Origin: Chelonoidis abingdonii
Taxonomy: Eukaryota; Chordata; Testudines; Testudinidae
NCBI RefSeq assembly: GCF_003597395.2
Contig: NC_133776.1
Span: 36,553,271-36,617,270 of the forward strand
Reading direction: 5' to 3'
DNA: 64,000 nt
Below the pieces are notes generated by a model. That model searched no databases and was not told where the DNA came from. It saw only the letters and a program-made list of their open reading frames with translations. A program made the translations under genes and the position numbers. Positions 33,372-43,241 of the stretch are shown piece by piece. How positions within the stretch are numbered: position 1 is the stretch's first letter; the number at the start of each line of letters is the position of its first letter.

Positions 33372-33776
33372 GAGACACAGCACAGAACTCTCCGGGGTGA
33401 GGCAGCTTTAAGCTTCTTTTCTGCCCCCTCAGTCCTGGGATGCTCCAGGCCCTATGGCATAATTTAGATAAACATAAATGCCTAAATTACAAAAACCACT
33501 GAAGTGCTGCCCAGAATCTCTGCAGTGCTGTGTCTTGTGGCCCACCCATGACATGCCCTTTCCATCCCCAGTCCTACCTCCAGCTTGCTCCCTATGCCAG
33601 GGCTTCTGACATGAGCCTTGGGATGCAGCTTTCATGGCTGTCTGCCACAGTGTCTGCACAGAGGGAAATCCCTCATGGCCAGGACTGGGGCTTCTAGGAC
33701 ACCTCTCTGCTGCTCTGGATTTTTATGTGGTGTCAGGAGCATGGGTGAGGTTCTCACCCAAAATGTGTGAATAAAC
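33372..33776. other. Unassigned stretch
   Basis: Ordinary sequence. A minus-strand 76-codon frame at 33429-33659 has no motif. Confidence 0.4.
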
Positions 33777-33788
33777 TGAAAACATTTT

Positions 33789-33917
33789 TAATATCGAGGA
33801 TAGCAATGTTAGTCTGTATCCAGATGCATGGAGAAGAAGTGGGTTTTTTACCCATGAGAGCTTCTGCCCAAATAAATGTTAGCCTTTAAGGTGCCAGTGG
33901 ACTCCTAGTTGTTTTTG
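33789..33917. mobile_element. Short Penelope-like insertion (129 bp), 12-bp TSD
   Basis: The direct repeat TGAAAACATTTT flanks it at 33777-33788 and 33918-33929. It begins near the family terminus (TATCGAGGATAGCAATGTTAG). It carries GATGCATGGAGAAGAAGTGGG and ends with GCCTTTAAGGTGCCAGTGG, ACTCCTAGTTG, the inverted tail segment also found at 28381-28410. It has no coding sequence. Confidence 0.75.
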
Positions 33918-34094
33918 TGAAAACATTTTGAAACATTCAATCACTCCCCCATTTCTTCAAAGACTGCTAAGAAAATCTAAGCACAATGTCCTTTGGGTTA
34001 TCAAATGACATTGTTTTAATTTATTTAATACCCATTAAGTCATTTACGTAAATACTCAGTTTGAATTGAAGTACGCTCACAATGTTAAGTTAAG

Positions 34095-34746
34095 CACCAA
34101 TGTGGACACAAGAACAAATGGATATAAACTGGCCATCAACAAGTTTAGGTTTGAAATTAGATGACATTTTCTTACTATCAGAGGAATGAAGTTCTGGAAT
34201 AACCTTCCATGGGGAGTAGTGGGTCAAAAATCCTAACTGGCTTCTAGACTGAGCTTGATAAGTTTATGGAAGGGATGGTATGAGGAGACTGCCTAGAATC
34301 TGCAAATCTGCGATGGCTAGCAGCAAATATCTCCAGTGCCTGGTGATGGGACACTAAATGGGGAGGGTGCTGAGTAACTGCAGAAAATTCTTTCCCAGGT
34401 GTTTGGCTGCTGAGTCTTGCCCATGTGCTCAGGATCTCACTGATCTCTGTATGTGGGGTTGGAAAGGAACTTTCCCCCTAGTCAGATTGGCAGAGAACCT
34501 GGGGCACGGGTCACTCTGCCTCTGCAGCATGGGGCACGGGTCACTTGCAGGTTTAAACTAGTGTAAATGATGGATTCTCTGTAATTTGAAGTCTTTAAAT
34601 CAAGATTTGAGGACTTCAGTAGTTCAGTCAGAGGTTATGAGTTTATTACAGGGGTGGATGGGTGAGGTTTTGTGGCCTGCAATGGCCGGAGGTCAGACTA
34701 GATGATTGTGTGATGATCCCTTCTGGTCTTAAAGTCTATGAATCCA
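34095..34746 (+). mobile_element. CR1 LINE 3' end
   Basis: Remnants of the ORF2 C-terminus (NVDTRTNGYKLAINKFRF, then FWNNLPWGVV, with stops) are followed by the 3' untranslated region. It ends in GATGATCCCTTCTGGTCTTA and AAGTCTATGAATCC, the CR1-type 3' tail. The 24-base near-repeat GGGGCACGGGTCAC occurs twice (about 34501 and 34531), a small internal duplication. It is 5'-truncated and inactive. Confidence 0.85.
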
Positions 34747-34774
34747 TTTATAGTCTCCTGTTCCATAAATTTAA

Positions 34775-34862
34775 GGCCAGTTCCTCAGCTGGTGTAAATC
34801 ATGGTAGCTTCACTTACTTCATTGAAGCAACAATGATTTACCCCCAGCTGAGAATCTGGTCC
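34775..34862. repeat. Palindromic foldback repeat (88 bp)
   Basis: The arms GGCCAGTTCCTCAGCTGGTG, TAAATCATGGTAGCTTC and GAAGCAACAATGATTTACCC, CCAGCTGAGAATCTGGTCC pair almost completely around a short centre (ACTTACTTCATT). Confidence 0.65.
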
Positions 34863-35819
34863 TAAATCCTCAGTGGATACCGCACTATATTGTTTAGTTC
34901 TTTTATAACTACTTTCCTCAGAAGTGTTAGACATTTGCAACATCACATCCATCCTGTACTGGAGAAAATGACATTTAAGCCTGAATCTCCTAAATGGTGG
35001 TATGTGTTTTCCTGTGTCCTGCTGAGCCCATAAAACCCTAAAAGAGTAGAAAAAAGAGAGTGGGCAGAAACCTCAGATGAGTTAGTCACACTTGCTTACA
35101 GTTACAGTCCACAGCTTAAACTTATATCAACCAAGCAGAGAGGCCACATGACCTAGAATAAAACTAAAACATCAGTGACACCACTCTATCTTAAAGGCTT
35201 CGACATATTACACAAATATGCTTTTGTGTTTTGTATTTCATTGCTTTTCTTGAGAGAAGCAATGTGAATAGTGGCATTAAATAATATGAAAAGTTAATGT
35301 TTCAGCTACAAGGGTATTTTATTAGGCACTGCTCTTTGCTGCCCATGCCATTAGCATAGTAATGGCTGTATATTTTAAGCACAGTAAAATAAGTGTCTCT
35401 GTACTGTGCAAGATAATGTGAGAAATTAAAAACAGTGGGTTCTCTGTCTTTTTCAGTAGTTCCAGGTAGTGTGCAGTGTGTGACCTTATTTTGGGTCCAT
35501 AGCTATTAAAATATTCCCTCCTGCAACACTGAAGTTACCTTGAATAACCCATCCTTACACAGAGCTATATTGCTAGCTTTCCAAATCATACAGATTACTC
35601 TGAAGTGAAAACCACAATGAAAATGTTCCAAAATCACATTCTTGGCCCAACACATTGTACCCGTGGTTATTTGCCAGTTCTCTTTTCCTTGAGCTTTCAG
35701 GGTAATTTATAAAAATGTTGCTAGATGTCATACTGAACACTGGCACTAATGTTATTTCCTTCACATTCATTGCTAGTCGCTACCAAGATAGTATCAGGAA
35801 GGAACAAATTAATGTCAAT
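34863..35819. other. Unassigned AT-rich stretch
   Basis: No repeat ends or genes supportable. Confidence 0.45.
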
Positions 35820-35827
35820 CTAATAGC

Positions 35828-36100
35828 CAGGGCCGGCTCCAGGTTTTCTGCTGCCCCAAGCAGCCAAAAAAAACTAAACAAAAAACAAAAATAAGCAGCA
35901 GCGTGATCGCACCGCTCCACTCTTCGGTGGCAATTTGGCGGCAGGTCCTTCGCTCCAAGAGGGACTGAGGGACCAGCCACCGAATTGCTTCTGAAGACCC
36001 AGATGTGCCACCCCAATAGCGGCCAGAGTGCTGCCCCTTGGTATGGGTCGCCCCAAGCACCTGCTTCTTTAGCTGGTGTCACTGCTTGGAGCCGGCCCTG
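35828..36100. mobile_element. hAT MITE (273 bp), perfect TSD
   Basis: A perfect duplication, CTAATAGC, lies at 35820-35827 and 36101-36108. The ends CAGGGCCGGCTCCAGG and GGAGCCGGCCCTG are perfect inverted repeats. An internal palindrome spans 35930-35989 (GCAATTTGGCGGCAGGTCC pairing with GGACCAGCCACCGAATTGC). Same family and same length as 6969-7241. The clean termini and duplication suggest a relatively young insertion. Confidence 0.9.
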
Positions 36101-36883
36101 CTAATAGCACTTCTATAGCTTTGGTTCATTCTCCACCTTAAGGAGAGGCCTGATTTTATTATTTGTATTCTCTTGTAGAAAATATGATACAAGGCTTAAA
36201 TGAAGATATGCAGGAACCAAAAGATATGAAAAACATTGCTACCTGATGTCCCACAGGGCCTTTTGTGCTACAATCCTTCAAGGCCTTTGCTAATCATCTT
36301 AGGAATTTCTAAGATGCCTAATATCTTGGTATTTAAGAGTATGTCTACACTACAAAATTGCACTGATTTTACAGAATTCAAGTTTTGGCAACAGATTCTA
36401 TAAAGTAGAGTGCATGCGGCCACACTAAGCACATTAATTCGGCGATGTGTGTGCATAGTACAGAGGCTAGCATCGACTTCCGGAGTTTTGCACTGTGGGT
36501 AGCTATCCCATAGTTCCCATAGTCTCCCCCACCCATTGGAATTCTGGGTTGAGATCCCAGTACCTGATGGGGCAAAAAACATTGTTGTGGGTGGTTCTGG
36601 GTACATGTCGTCAGGGTCCCCTCTCCCCTCCCTCCCTCAGTGAAAACAACGGCAGAAAACCATTTTGCACCTTTTTCCTGGGTTACCTGTGCAGATGCCA
36701 TACCACAGCAAGCATGGAGCCTGCACAGCTGACCGTCACTGTATGTCTCCTGGGTGCTGGCAGACGTGGGACTGCATTGCTACACAGCAGCAGCTCATTG
36801 CCTTTTGGCAGCAGATGGTGCATTAGGACCGAAAGCCATTGTCGTCATACAGAGATGGGAGTGACTCAGCCAGGTCATTTCCC

Positions 36884-37044
36884 ATCTTCTGATGAGCACC
36901 CAGGAGATAATGATGGCTAGCAGTCGTAATGCAGCATCTTCTGGTGAGCATCCATGAGATGACGATGGCTTGCAGTCTTAATGCAGCATCTTCTGCCAAG
37001 TACCCAGGAGGTGACAATGGCTAGCAGTCGTACTGCACTGTCTG
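36884..37044. repeat. 52-bp tandem triplication inside Harbinger
   Basis: Copies start at about 36884, 36936 and 36988 with the block ATCTTCTG.TGAGCA..CA followed by GATGGCTAGCAGTCGTAATG. It lies in the leader upstream of the transposase and has no frame. Confidence 0.75.
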
Positions 37045-37146
37045 CTGCCAGCCTAAGATGTAAAAGATAGTTGGAGTGGATCAAAACAAGAAATAGACCA
37101 GATTTGTTTTGTGTTCATTTGCTCCCCCCTCCTTCCATGAAATCAA

Positions 37147-37195
37147 CAGCCTGCTAAACCCAGGCTCTTGAGTTCAATCCTTGAGGAGGCCATTC
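37147..37195 (+). repeat. tRNA-derived SINE fragment captured in Harbinger leader
   Basis: GCCTGCTAAACCCAGG..TTGAGTTCAATCCTTGAGG matches the D-loop to T-loop part of a tRNA-like SINE, with a box B-like GAGTTCAATCC. It resembles the tRNA-Lys-derived SINEs of turtles. The promoter 5' half (box A) is not evident. Confidence 0.55.
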
Positions 37196-37347
37196 TGTGT
37201 GACAGTTGTTTGTGTTTCTTCTTGATGCAAAGCCTCTGCCTTTGTGGATTTTAATTCCCTGTAAGCTATTTCGTTGGTCATGCCTTCCTCTGTCAGAGCA
37301 ACAGCAGACAATTGTTTCGCGCCTTTTTTCAGTGCAGACACCATACC

Positions 37348-38634
37348 ATGGCAAGCATGGAGCCCACTCAGTTCAACTCAGCAGTCATGAACATTGTAAA
37401 CATTTTGCGCATTATCATGCAGTTTATGCTGAACCAGAACCTGCAAAATGGGGCGAGGAGGAGGCAATGGCAGCGCGGCGATGAGAGTGATGAGTACATG
37501 GACATAGAATTCTCTCAAAGTGCAGGCTTTGGAGATCATGGTGTTAATGGGTCAGGTTGTGCTGTGGAGTACTGATTCTGGGCCTGGAAAACAAGCACAG
37601 ACTGGTGGGACCTCATAGTGCTGCAGGTGTGGGACGATTCCCAGTGGCTGTGAAACTTTCGCATGTGTAAGGGCACTTTCATGGAACTTTGTGACTTGCT
37701 TTCCCCTGCCCTGAAACAGCAGAACACCGAGATGAGAGCAGCCCTCACAGTTGAGAAGCGAGTGGCAATAGCCCTCTGGAAGCTTGCAACACCAGACAGC
37801 TACCGGTCAGTTGGGAATCAATTTGGAGTAGGTAAATCTACTGTGGGGGCTGCTGTGATCCACGTAGCCAAAGCTATCACTGAGCTGCTGCTACCAAAGG
37901 TTGTGACTCTGGGAAATGTGCAGGTCATAGTAGGTGGCTTTGCTGCAATGGGATTCCCTAACTGTGGAAAGGCAATAGATGGAACCCATATCCCTATCTT
38001 TGCACCGGAGCACCAGGGCAGCCAATACGTAAACCGCAAAGGAAACTTTTCAGTGGTGCTGCAAGCACTGGTGGATCACAAGGGACGTTTCATCAACATC
38101 AATGTGGGATGGCCGGGAAGGGTTCATGACACTCGTGTCTTCAGGAACACTGATCTGTTTAAATGGCTGCAGCAAGGGATTTACTTCCCAGACCAGAAAA
38201 TAACAGTTGGGGATGTTGAAATGCCTATAGTTATCCTTGGGGACCCAGCCTACCCCTTAATGCCATGGCTCGTGAAGCCATACACAGGCAGCCCGGAGAG
38301 TAGTCAGGAATTGTTCAACTATAGGCTGAGCAAGTGCAGAATGGTGGTAGAATGTGCATTTGGATGTTTAAAGGGTCATTGGCGCACTTTACTGACTCAC
38401 TCAGACCTCAGCAAAACCAATATTCCTATTGTTATTGCTGCTTGCTGTGTGCTCCACAATCTCTGTGAGAGTAAGGGGGAGATGTTTATGGCGAGATGGA
38501 AGGTTGAGACAAATTGCCTGGATACTGATTACGCACAGCCAGACACCAGGGTGATTAGAAGAGCACACCAGGAAGCGCTGTGCATCAGAGAAGCTTTGAA
38601 ACCCAGTTTCATGACTGGCCAGACTATGGTGTGA
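37348..38634 (+). pseudogene. Harbinger (HARBI1-like) DDE transposase, two in-frame TGAs
   Basis: I chose the ATG at 37348 (ACCATGG context), with another at 37357. The single frame of 428 codons is broken only by TGA at 37573 (codon 76) and TGA at 37651 (codon 102, in WL*NFRM, where a sister copy has a sense codon). Downstream of 37663 it is open for 323 residues. A helix-turn-helix-like segment (VAIALWKLATPDSYRSVGNQ) precedes the nuclease core. The DDE residues are visible as D211 in AIDGTHI, D299 in GDPAYPL and E335 in VVECAFG, plus the HD of VHDTRVF. Its expected role is excision and TAA-targeted insertion. Poly(A) signal AATAAA is at 38738-38743. The gene is convergent with the Myb/SANT gene. 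Confidence 0.9.
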
Positions 38635-38737
38635 CAGTTCTGTTTGTTTCTCCTTGATGAAAACCACCCCCTTGGTTGACTCATTCCCTGTAAGCCACCC
38701 ACCCTCCCCGCTTCAATCACAGCTTGCTTGCAAAGGA

Positions 38738-38777
38738 AATAAAGTCACTATCATTTAAAAATTGTGTATTCTTTATT
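38738..38777. terminator. Facing polyadenylation signals of the two Harbinger genes
   Basis: AATAAA on the plus strand (38738-38743) and AATAAA on the minus strand (complement of 38772-38777) face each other about 30 bp apart. Transcripts of the tail-to-tail genes would overlap slightly at their 3' ends. Confidence 0.6.
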
Positions 38778-38783
38778 AATTGA

Positions 38784-39336
38784 TTATAAAAATAGGGAGA
38801 GAACTGACAAGGTAGCCTGGATGAGGGGTAGGAGGAGGGGAGGAGGGAAGGAAAAGGCCACTTCAAAACTTGTTGAATGACAGACTTCTGTTGCTTGGGC
38901 TGTCCACTGGGGTGGAGTGGCAGGGTGCAGAAAGCCTCCCCACCCCTGCATTCTTGGGCGTCGGGGTGAGGAGACTATGGAACTGGGGGAGAGAGGAGGG
39001 CAGTTAAACAGGGGCTGCAGTGACACTCTGTGATCCTGCTGCCATTCCTGAAGCTCCACCAGATGCCAGAGCATGTCCGTTTGATCCCACATTAGCCCCA
39101 GCATTGCAGCCTGCCTCCTCTGATCTTCCTGCCACCTCTCCTCACGTTCGTCCCTCCTGTTCTCATATTCATTGGTCGCTTTCCTGTACTGTGATACTGT
39201 GTCCTTCCACTCATTCAGATGAACTCTTTCTTTGCGGGTCGACCTGCATGATCTCAGAACATTTCATCGCACATGCGTTTTTTTTTGCCGCCTTATCTGA
39301 GATAGCCTTCGGGATGGAGGCTTGAAAAATTTGCAG
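38784..39336 (-). pseudogene. Harbinger Myb/SANT partner, exon 2
   Basis: A pyrimidine-rich acceptor (TTTTTTCCCTCCCGCAG) ends at 39337 on the minus strand. The exon begins LQIFQ/CKFFKPPSRRLSQIRR depending on frame, then a basic KKKTH-like run. After a shift it gives RVHLNEWKDTVSQYRKATNE, then EERWQEDQRRQAAMLGLMWD, QTDMLWHLVELQEWQQDHRV and a Pro/Ser-rich tail ending at 38784. The Glu/Arg/Gln-rich helix is likely a coiled-coil. At least one stop or frameshift near 39250 disrupts it. The open part, 38784-39104, is 106 codons. Confidence 0.75.
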
Positions 39337-40307
39337 CTGCGGGAGGGAAAAAAGAGAGAGAAGTATTTAAAAAGATACATTTTACAGAACAATGGGTATA
39401 CTCTTCCACGGTGAACAACACTGTTCACTTTAGATAGCACATGTGATTTTGGCACAAGGTCACATTTTGCATCTTAATTTTGATTACTTGTGGCTTTGGT
39501 GTTTAGAGATCACAGACGGAGGGCCGGGCAACAGAATTTGGCTTGCATGTGGCCATGGTAAGTCATAGTCTTTTGACTTCTGCAACCTTCATAAAAGCAG
39601 CACCTTCCTTTCCCATATCAAGCAAAGCCCATTGAGTGCTGCGGTTTTCGTGTTAACGTGCAGCAGCGGAAACCAAACTAACTCCGCCCCCAACCAATTC
39701 TCTGGGATGATCGCTTTACCCCTATCCCCACCACGTGGCTGGTATTAGAGGAGGTCCCTGCTGGCCAAATGCGAACAGCTCAGCACCAGTGCCCCCCGCA
39801 CACACCACTTGGCTAACTGCGGAGAGAATTTCTTTTCAGCCACAGGCAAACAGCCCAATAGGAACAGCCACCTTTGAATGTCCCCTTAATTAAATTCCCA
39901 TATTTCAACCAGGTTACCATCAACAATATCACTCTTCTGAGGATAACACAGAGATAAAGAATGGATGTTGCTTGAATGCCAGCAAATACCGGGACCATAT
40001 GCTGCCAGGCTTTGTCATGCAATGATACCAGATTACTTCCTACTAGCATGGTGCGGTAAAGTGTCCTACCATGGAGGACGGAATAAGGCTGCTCTCCCCA
40101 GAAACCTTCTGCAAAGGCTTTTGGAGTTCCTCCAGGAGAGCTTCATGGAGATGTCCCTGGAGGATTTCTGCTCCATCCCCAGACATGTTAACAGACTTTT
40201 CCAATAGCTGTACTGGCTGCGAATGCATCCCAAGTCATCAGGGCAAATTAATAATTAAAAATTGCTTGCTTTTAAACTATGTTTTATATTTACAAAGGTA
40301 CTCTCAC

Positions 40308-40447
40308 CAGAGGTCCCTTCTCCAGCTTCATGGTCCAGGACACCGCCTTGGGAGAGTTGGGAGGATATTTCAGTCAGGGTGAGAAAAAGATCCTGGCTGT
40401 TGGGGAGAACAGTGTGCTGTGTGCTCTCCTCAAGCTCCTCATTGTCA

Positions 40448-40479
<32 letters not shown>

Positions 40480-40868
40480 GTCCACAAAATCCTCAAGCAT
40501 GGCTGAGAGTGCCCCCTCCTTGGAATCCACGGTCAGGGGCGGGGCAGTGGTGGTGGGCCCCCCCCCTAGAATTGCATGCAGCTCAGCGTAGAAGCGGCAT
40601 GTCTGTGGCTCTGCCCCGGAGCGTCCGTTTGCTTCTTTAGTTTTTCTGGTAGGCTTGTCTGAGCTCCTTAACTTTCACACGGCGCTGTATTGAGTCCCTA
40701 TTGTGGCCTCTCTCCATCATGGTCTTGGAGATTTTTTTCAAATGTTTTGGTATTTTGTCTTTTGGAACATAGTTCTGCTAGCATGGAATCGTCTCCCCAT
40801 ACAGCGATCAGATCCAATACCTCTCGTACAGTCCATGCTGGAGCTCTTTTTCGATTCTTGGACTGCAT
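40308..40868 (-). pseudogene. Harbinger Myb/SANT DNA-binding protein, exon 1
   Basis: It starts at the ATG 40868-40866 (MQSKNRKRAPAWTVREVLDL). The Myb/SANT-like trihelix domain continues LIAVWGDDS, then ISKTMMERGHNRD, RRVKVKELRQAYQK, TCRFYAELHAILGG. An acidic region follows (a run of Glu encoded by GAG/GAA repeats, 40449-40470) and then LFLTLTEISSQL. Extra A residues in A runs near 40733 and 40643 shift the frame twice, and an expanded G run near 40557 probably adds a third lesion. The exon ends at CTG/GTGAGAG, with donor GT at 40307-40306. The inferred intron is 39337-40307. In this superfamily the protein binds transposon ends and aids nuclear import of the transposase. Confidence 0.8.
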
Positions 40869-41233
40869 GGTTACCTGTGCTGATTAGCTCTCCACGCTGG
40901 GCAAACAGGACATGAAATTCAAAAGTTCGCGGGGCTTTTCCTGTCTACCTGGCCAGTGCATCTGAGTTCAGATTGCTGTCCAAAGCAGTCACAATGGTGC
41001 ACTGTGGAATAGCTACCGGAGGCCAATACGGTGGAATTGCATCCACACTAACCCTAATTCGAACCAGCAATGTCAATTTCAGAGCTAATCCCCTCATTGG
41101 AGAGGAGTACAGAAATCGATTTTAAGAACCATTTTTGTCGAAGAAAATAGCTTCGTTGTGTGGATGGGTGTAGGGTTAATTCGATTTAATGCTGCTAAAT
41201 TCGTCCTAAACTCATAGTGTAGACCAGGCCTAA

Positions 41234-42040
41234 GTGCCTTATGGGGCTTCTACAGCCAAGGGATATGTCTGCAAGGCAACATAAGAATAATGAAAATAAC
41301 TGCTGGTTTGCAATAGATGTATCTGAGGGAAGGGATTTGTGAGGAAAAATGAAAATCCTTAAATGTCAGTAATGTGGCTAAGTGATGATAAAAGGCAAGG
41401 CGGTTGCTTTTGTTTGTACTTTTTGCTTAGTAGTACAATACTTCCTGTGTGGCCTCACGAAAGATAAAATACTGGTCTGTGTGAATGAGGGTGTTGGACT
41501 CTTGTCCCAATCATCTCTCAATATTTGAAAGATGTGAAGCCAAGATGGAGAGAAGCTGGGAGTGGTGGGATGAATTCAAGAATAGTGTGTATCCAGGGAA
41601 ATTGCTGACAATGAGATCTGATAGGCTTAAAAGGAGGTGGTGGAATCCATATTGCTCAGGCAAAAAGGAGACTGAATGATGATTGAGATGGAGCAATCTA
41701 GCATTGGCACAGGGCTGGAGAAAGACTAAATGACTATAGAGAGCTGTATCTCAAATTTCTATGGACCACGCTGTGCTTCAGGGGTGCACAGTAGGAAAGC
41801 TGGTGCAAGAAGCCTCCATCTTCACAAAACATGAGCACAGGAAATGCTCTGTCTTTACCCTGTGGAGTAAAGGGGCTGAAGAGGATAATGATAGTGCTGG
41901 CTAGGTATATGGGAGTGGGGAGTATGCTGCAGCTCCTGATGGGGCGTAGCATTATCACATTCTCCATGAGCAGTGGAGAGCTCTGGGAAACATTTTGTCT
42001 CTGTTGTCCCTTCCAATATTTTGGGCCTTGCTGGATTGTA
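41234..42040. other. Unassigned stretch
   Basis: The frames at 41485-41679 and 41831-42043 are short and without motifs. No repeat ends seen. Confidence 0.4.
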
Positions 42041-42041
42041 T

Positions 42042-42545
42042 GAGTCAGGTGTATGATTTAGTACAGTCCTGTTTATTTACAAAGAATGTACACAAAGTTC
42101 TGTTTCCCTGAACATCATAGGAACAAACAACAGCAGTAGGCAGTTTCCTTGTTCACAATTTCCAAACCTGCTTTTCCAGCCAGTCCTGTGCCCTAAGGAG
42201 CTCTACATCTGCTCCCTCTCAGAGCTACACTCACAACTGTTTCTTGAGTATTTTGCTTATTTTCTCTTTGGTTTCCTGTTCCATTCTACCTCTGAAACCT
42301 ACACATACAAACAGAGCTGCAACCAATCAGTCAGTCCCGGGGAAACCCCTTTTATTCTCCCTGAATTAGTTCATGCTCAGGCCTTCCCAATATGGCCCAG
42401 TGCCTTGGGCAGTGGCTTCTATTGCTTCAGCTATCTTACTCCATAAAGCCTAATTGCTTCCATTTTTCCTGAATGGATGGATCTGTGATTGCCTATAGAT
42501 CAAAATACATGCTTTGTGGCAGCCATTAACATTTTCCAGTGTAAC
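42042..42545. repeat. Possible antisense LTR remnant
   Basis: The segment has a CT-rich body, and TACAGTCCTGTTTATTTACA (minus strand AATAAACAGG, a possible poly(A) signal) sits near one end, as in an LTR on the minus strand. Ends and duplications could not be fixed. Confidence 0.3.
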
Positions 42546-42654
42546 AAACTCCCATATGGGGTAGTTTAGGTTGGCACTGGTCCCTGTTTGGGCCAGTGCT
42601 TGTAGAGGTGTAGTAGTTGCTGCTCTGGCATGTGTTCTTTTAGTTCTCCTTGAT

Positions 42655-43010
42655 CAGGAGTTCTCAAATGTCATTGCACCATGATCCCCTTCTGACAACA
42701 AAAATTACTACATGACCCCAGGAGAGGGGACCAAAGCCTGAGCCTGTCCGAGCCCCACCGCCCCAGGCGGGGTGGGGGAGTGGGAGGTAAAGCCAAAGCT
42801 AAGCCCCACCACTCCGGGGGGAGAAAACCCAAGAGCTTCAGCCCCAGTAAGGGGCCTGTAACCTTAACTCTCATGCTTCAGCTTTGGATCCAAGCAGTGG
42901 GACTTGGCTTCAGTCCTGGCCCCAGCAAGTCTAATGTCAGCCCTGGTGACCCCACTAGAACAGGGTCATAACCCACTTTGGGGTCCCGACCCACAGTTTG
43001 AGAACCACTG
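42655..43010. mobile_element. hAT (Charlie-like) MITE (356 bp)
   Basis: The ends CAGGAGTTCTCAAATGTC and CACAGTTTGAGAACCACTG are inverted. The flanking octamers TCCTTGAT and TCCTAGAA match at six of eight bases. The GC-rich body contains CCCCACCGCCCC and GGGGTCCCGACCC. No coding capacity. Confidence 0.8.
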
Positions 43011-43241
43011 TCCTAGAAGCATATTGGCTGCTTCAGCCAGCCACAAAAGAATTTCTTTAGCAACACATCATGATTGTGAAAGCCACAATTTAGCCCACAG
43101 CCTTTCTGAGCCATCTCTCTGTGATCACCTCTGATCCCAATCTGATCAGCTGACTGCACAATGCAAGGTGGAACTTTTCAGAAGATAGTAAAATAAGTTA
43201 GGCTTACATTGGCACCAAATGTGCCCATACTTTTAGTAGCT

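Larger units (their letters stand above)
36337..41230. mobile_element. Near-complete two-gene PIF/Harbinger transposon, 4.9 kb
   Basis: TAA duplications lie at 36334-36336 and 41231-41233. The inverted ends are GAGTATGTCTACACTA and, on the right, TAGTGTAGACCAGGCC. Order: left subterminal region with TGGGTAGCTATCCCA at 36496-36510 (160 bp in), a 52-bp tandem triplication, a tRNA-SINE scrap, the plus-strand transposase (37348-38634), and the minus-strand Myb/SANT gene in two exons (38784-39336 and 40308-40868). The right subterminal region has TGGAATAGCTACCGGAGG at about 41005. This is the best-preserved mobile element in the window. Both genes carry disabling lesions, so it is non-autonomous now. 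Confidence 0.93.

Noticed and set aside
33429..33659. 76-codon minus-strand frame
   Set aside because: No motif, and a similar composition is found in adjacent non-coding DNA.
37147..37195. Functional tRNA gene
   Set aside because: Only a box B-like half is present, without box A, acceptor pairing or a T-stretch terminator, so a SINE scrap fits better.
40255..40591. Poly-Ser/Pro/Leu frames opposite the acidic Harbinger exon
   Set aside because: They are shadows of the GAG/GAA repeat coding for the Glu run of the Myb/SANT protein on the other strand.
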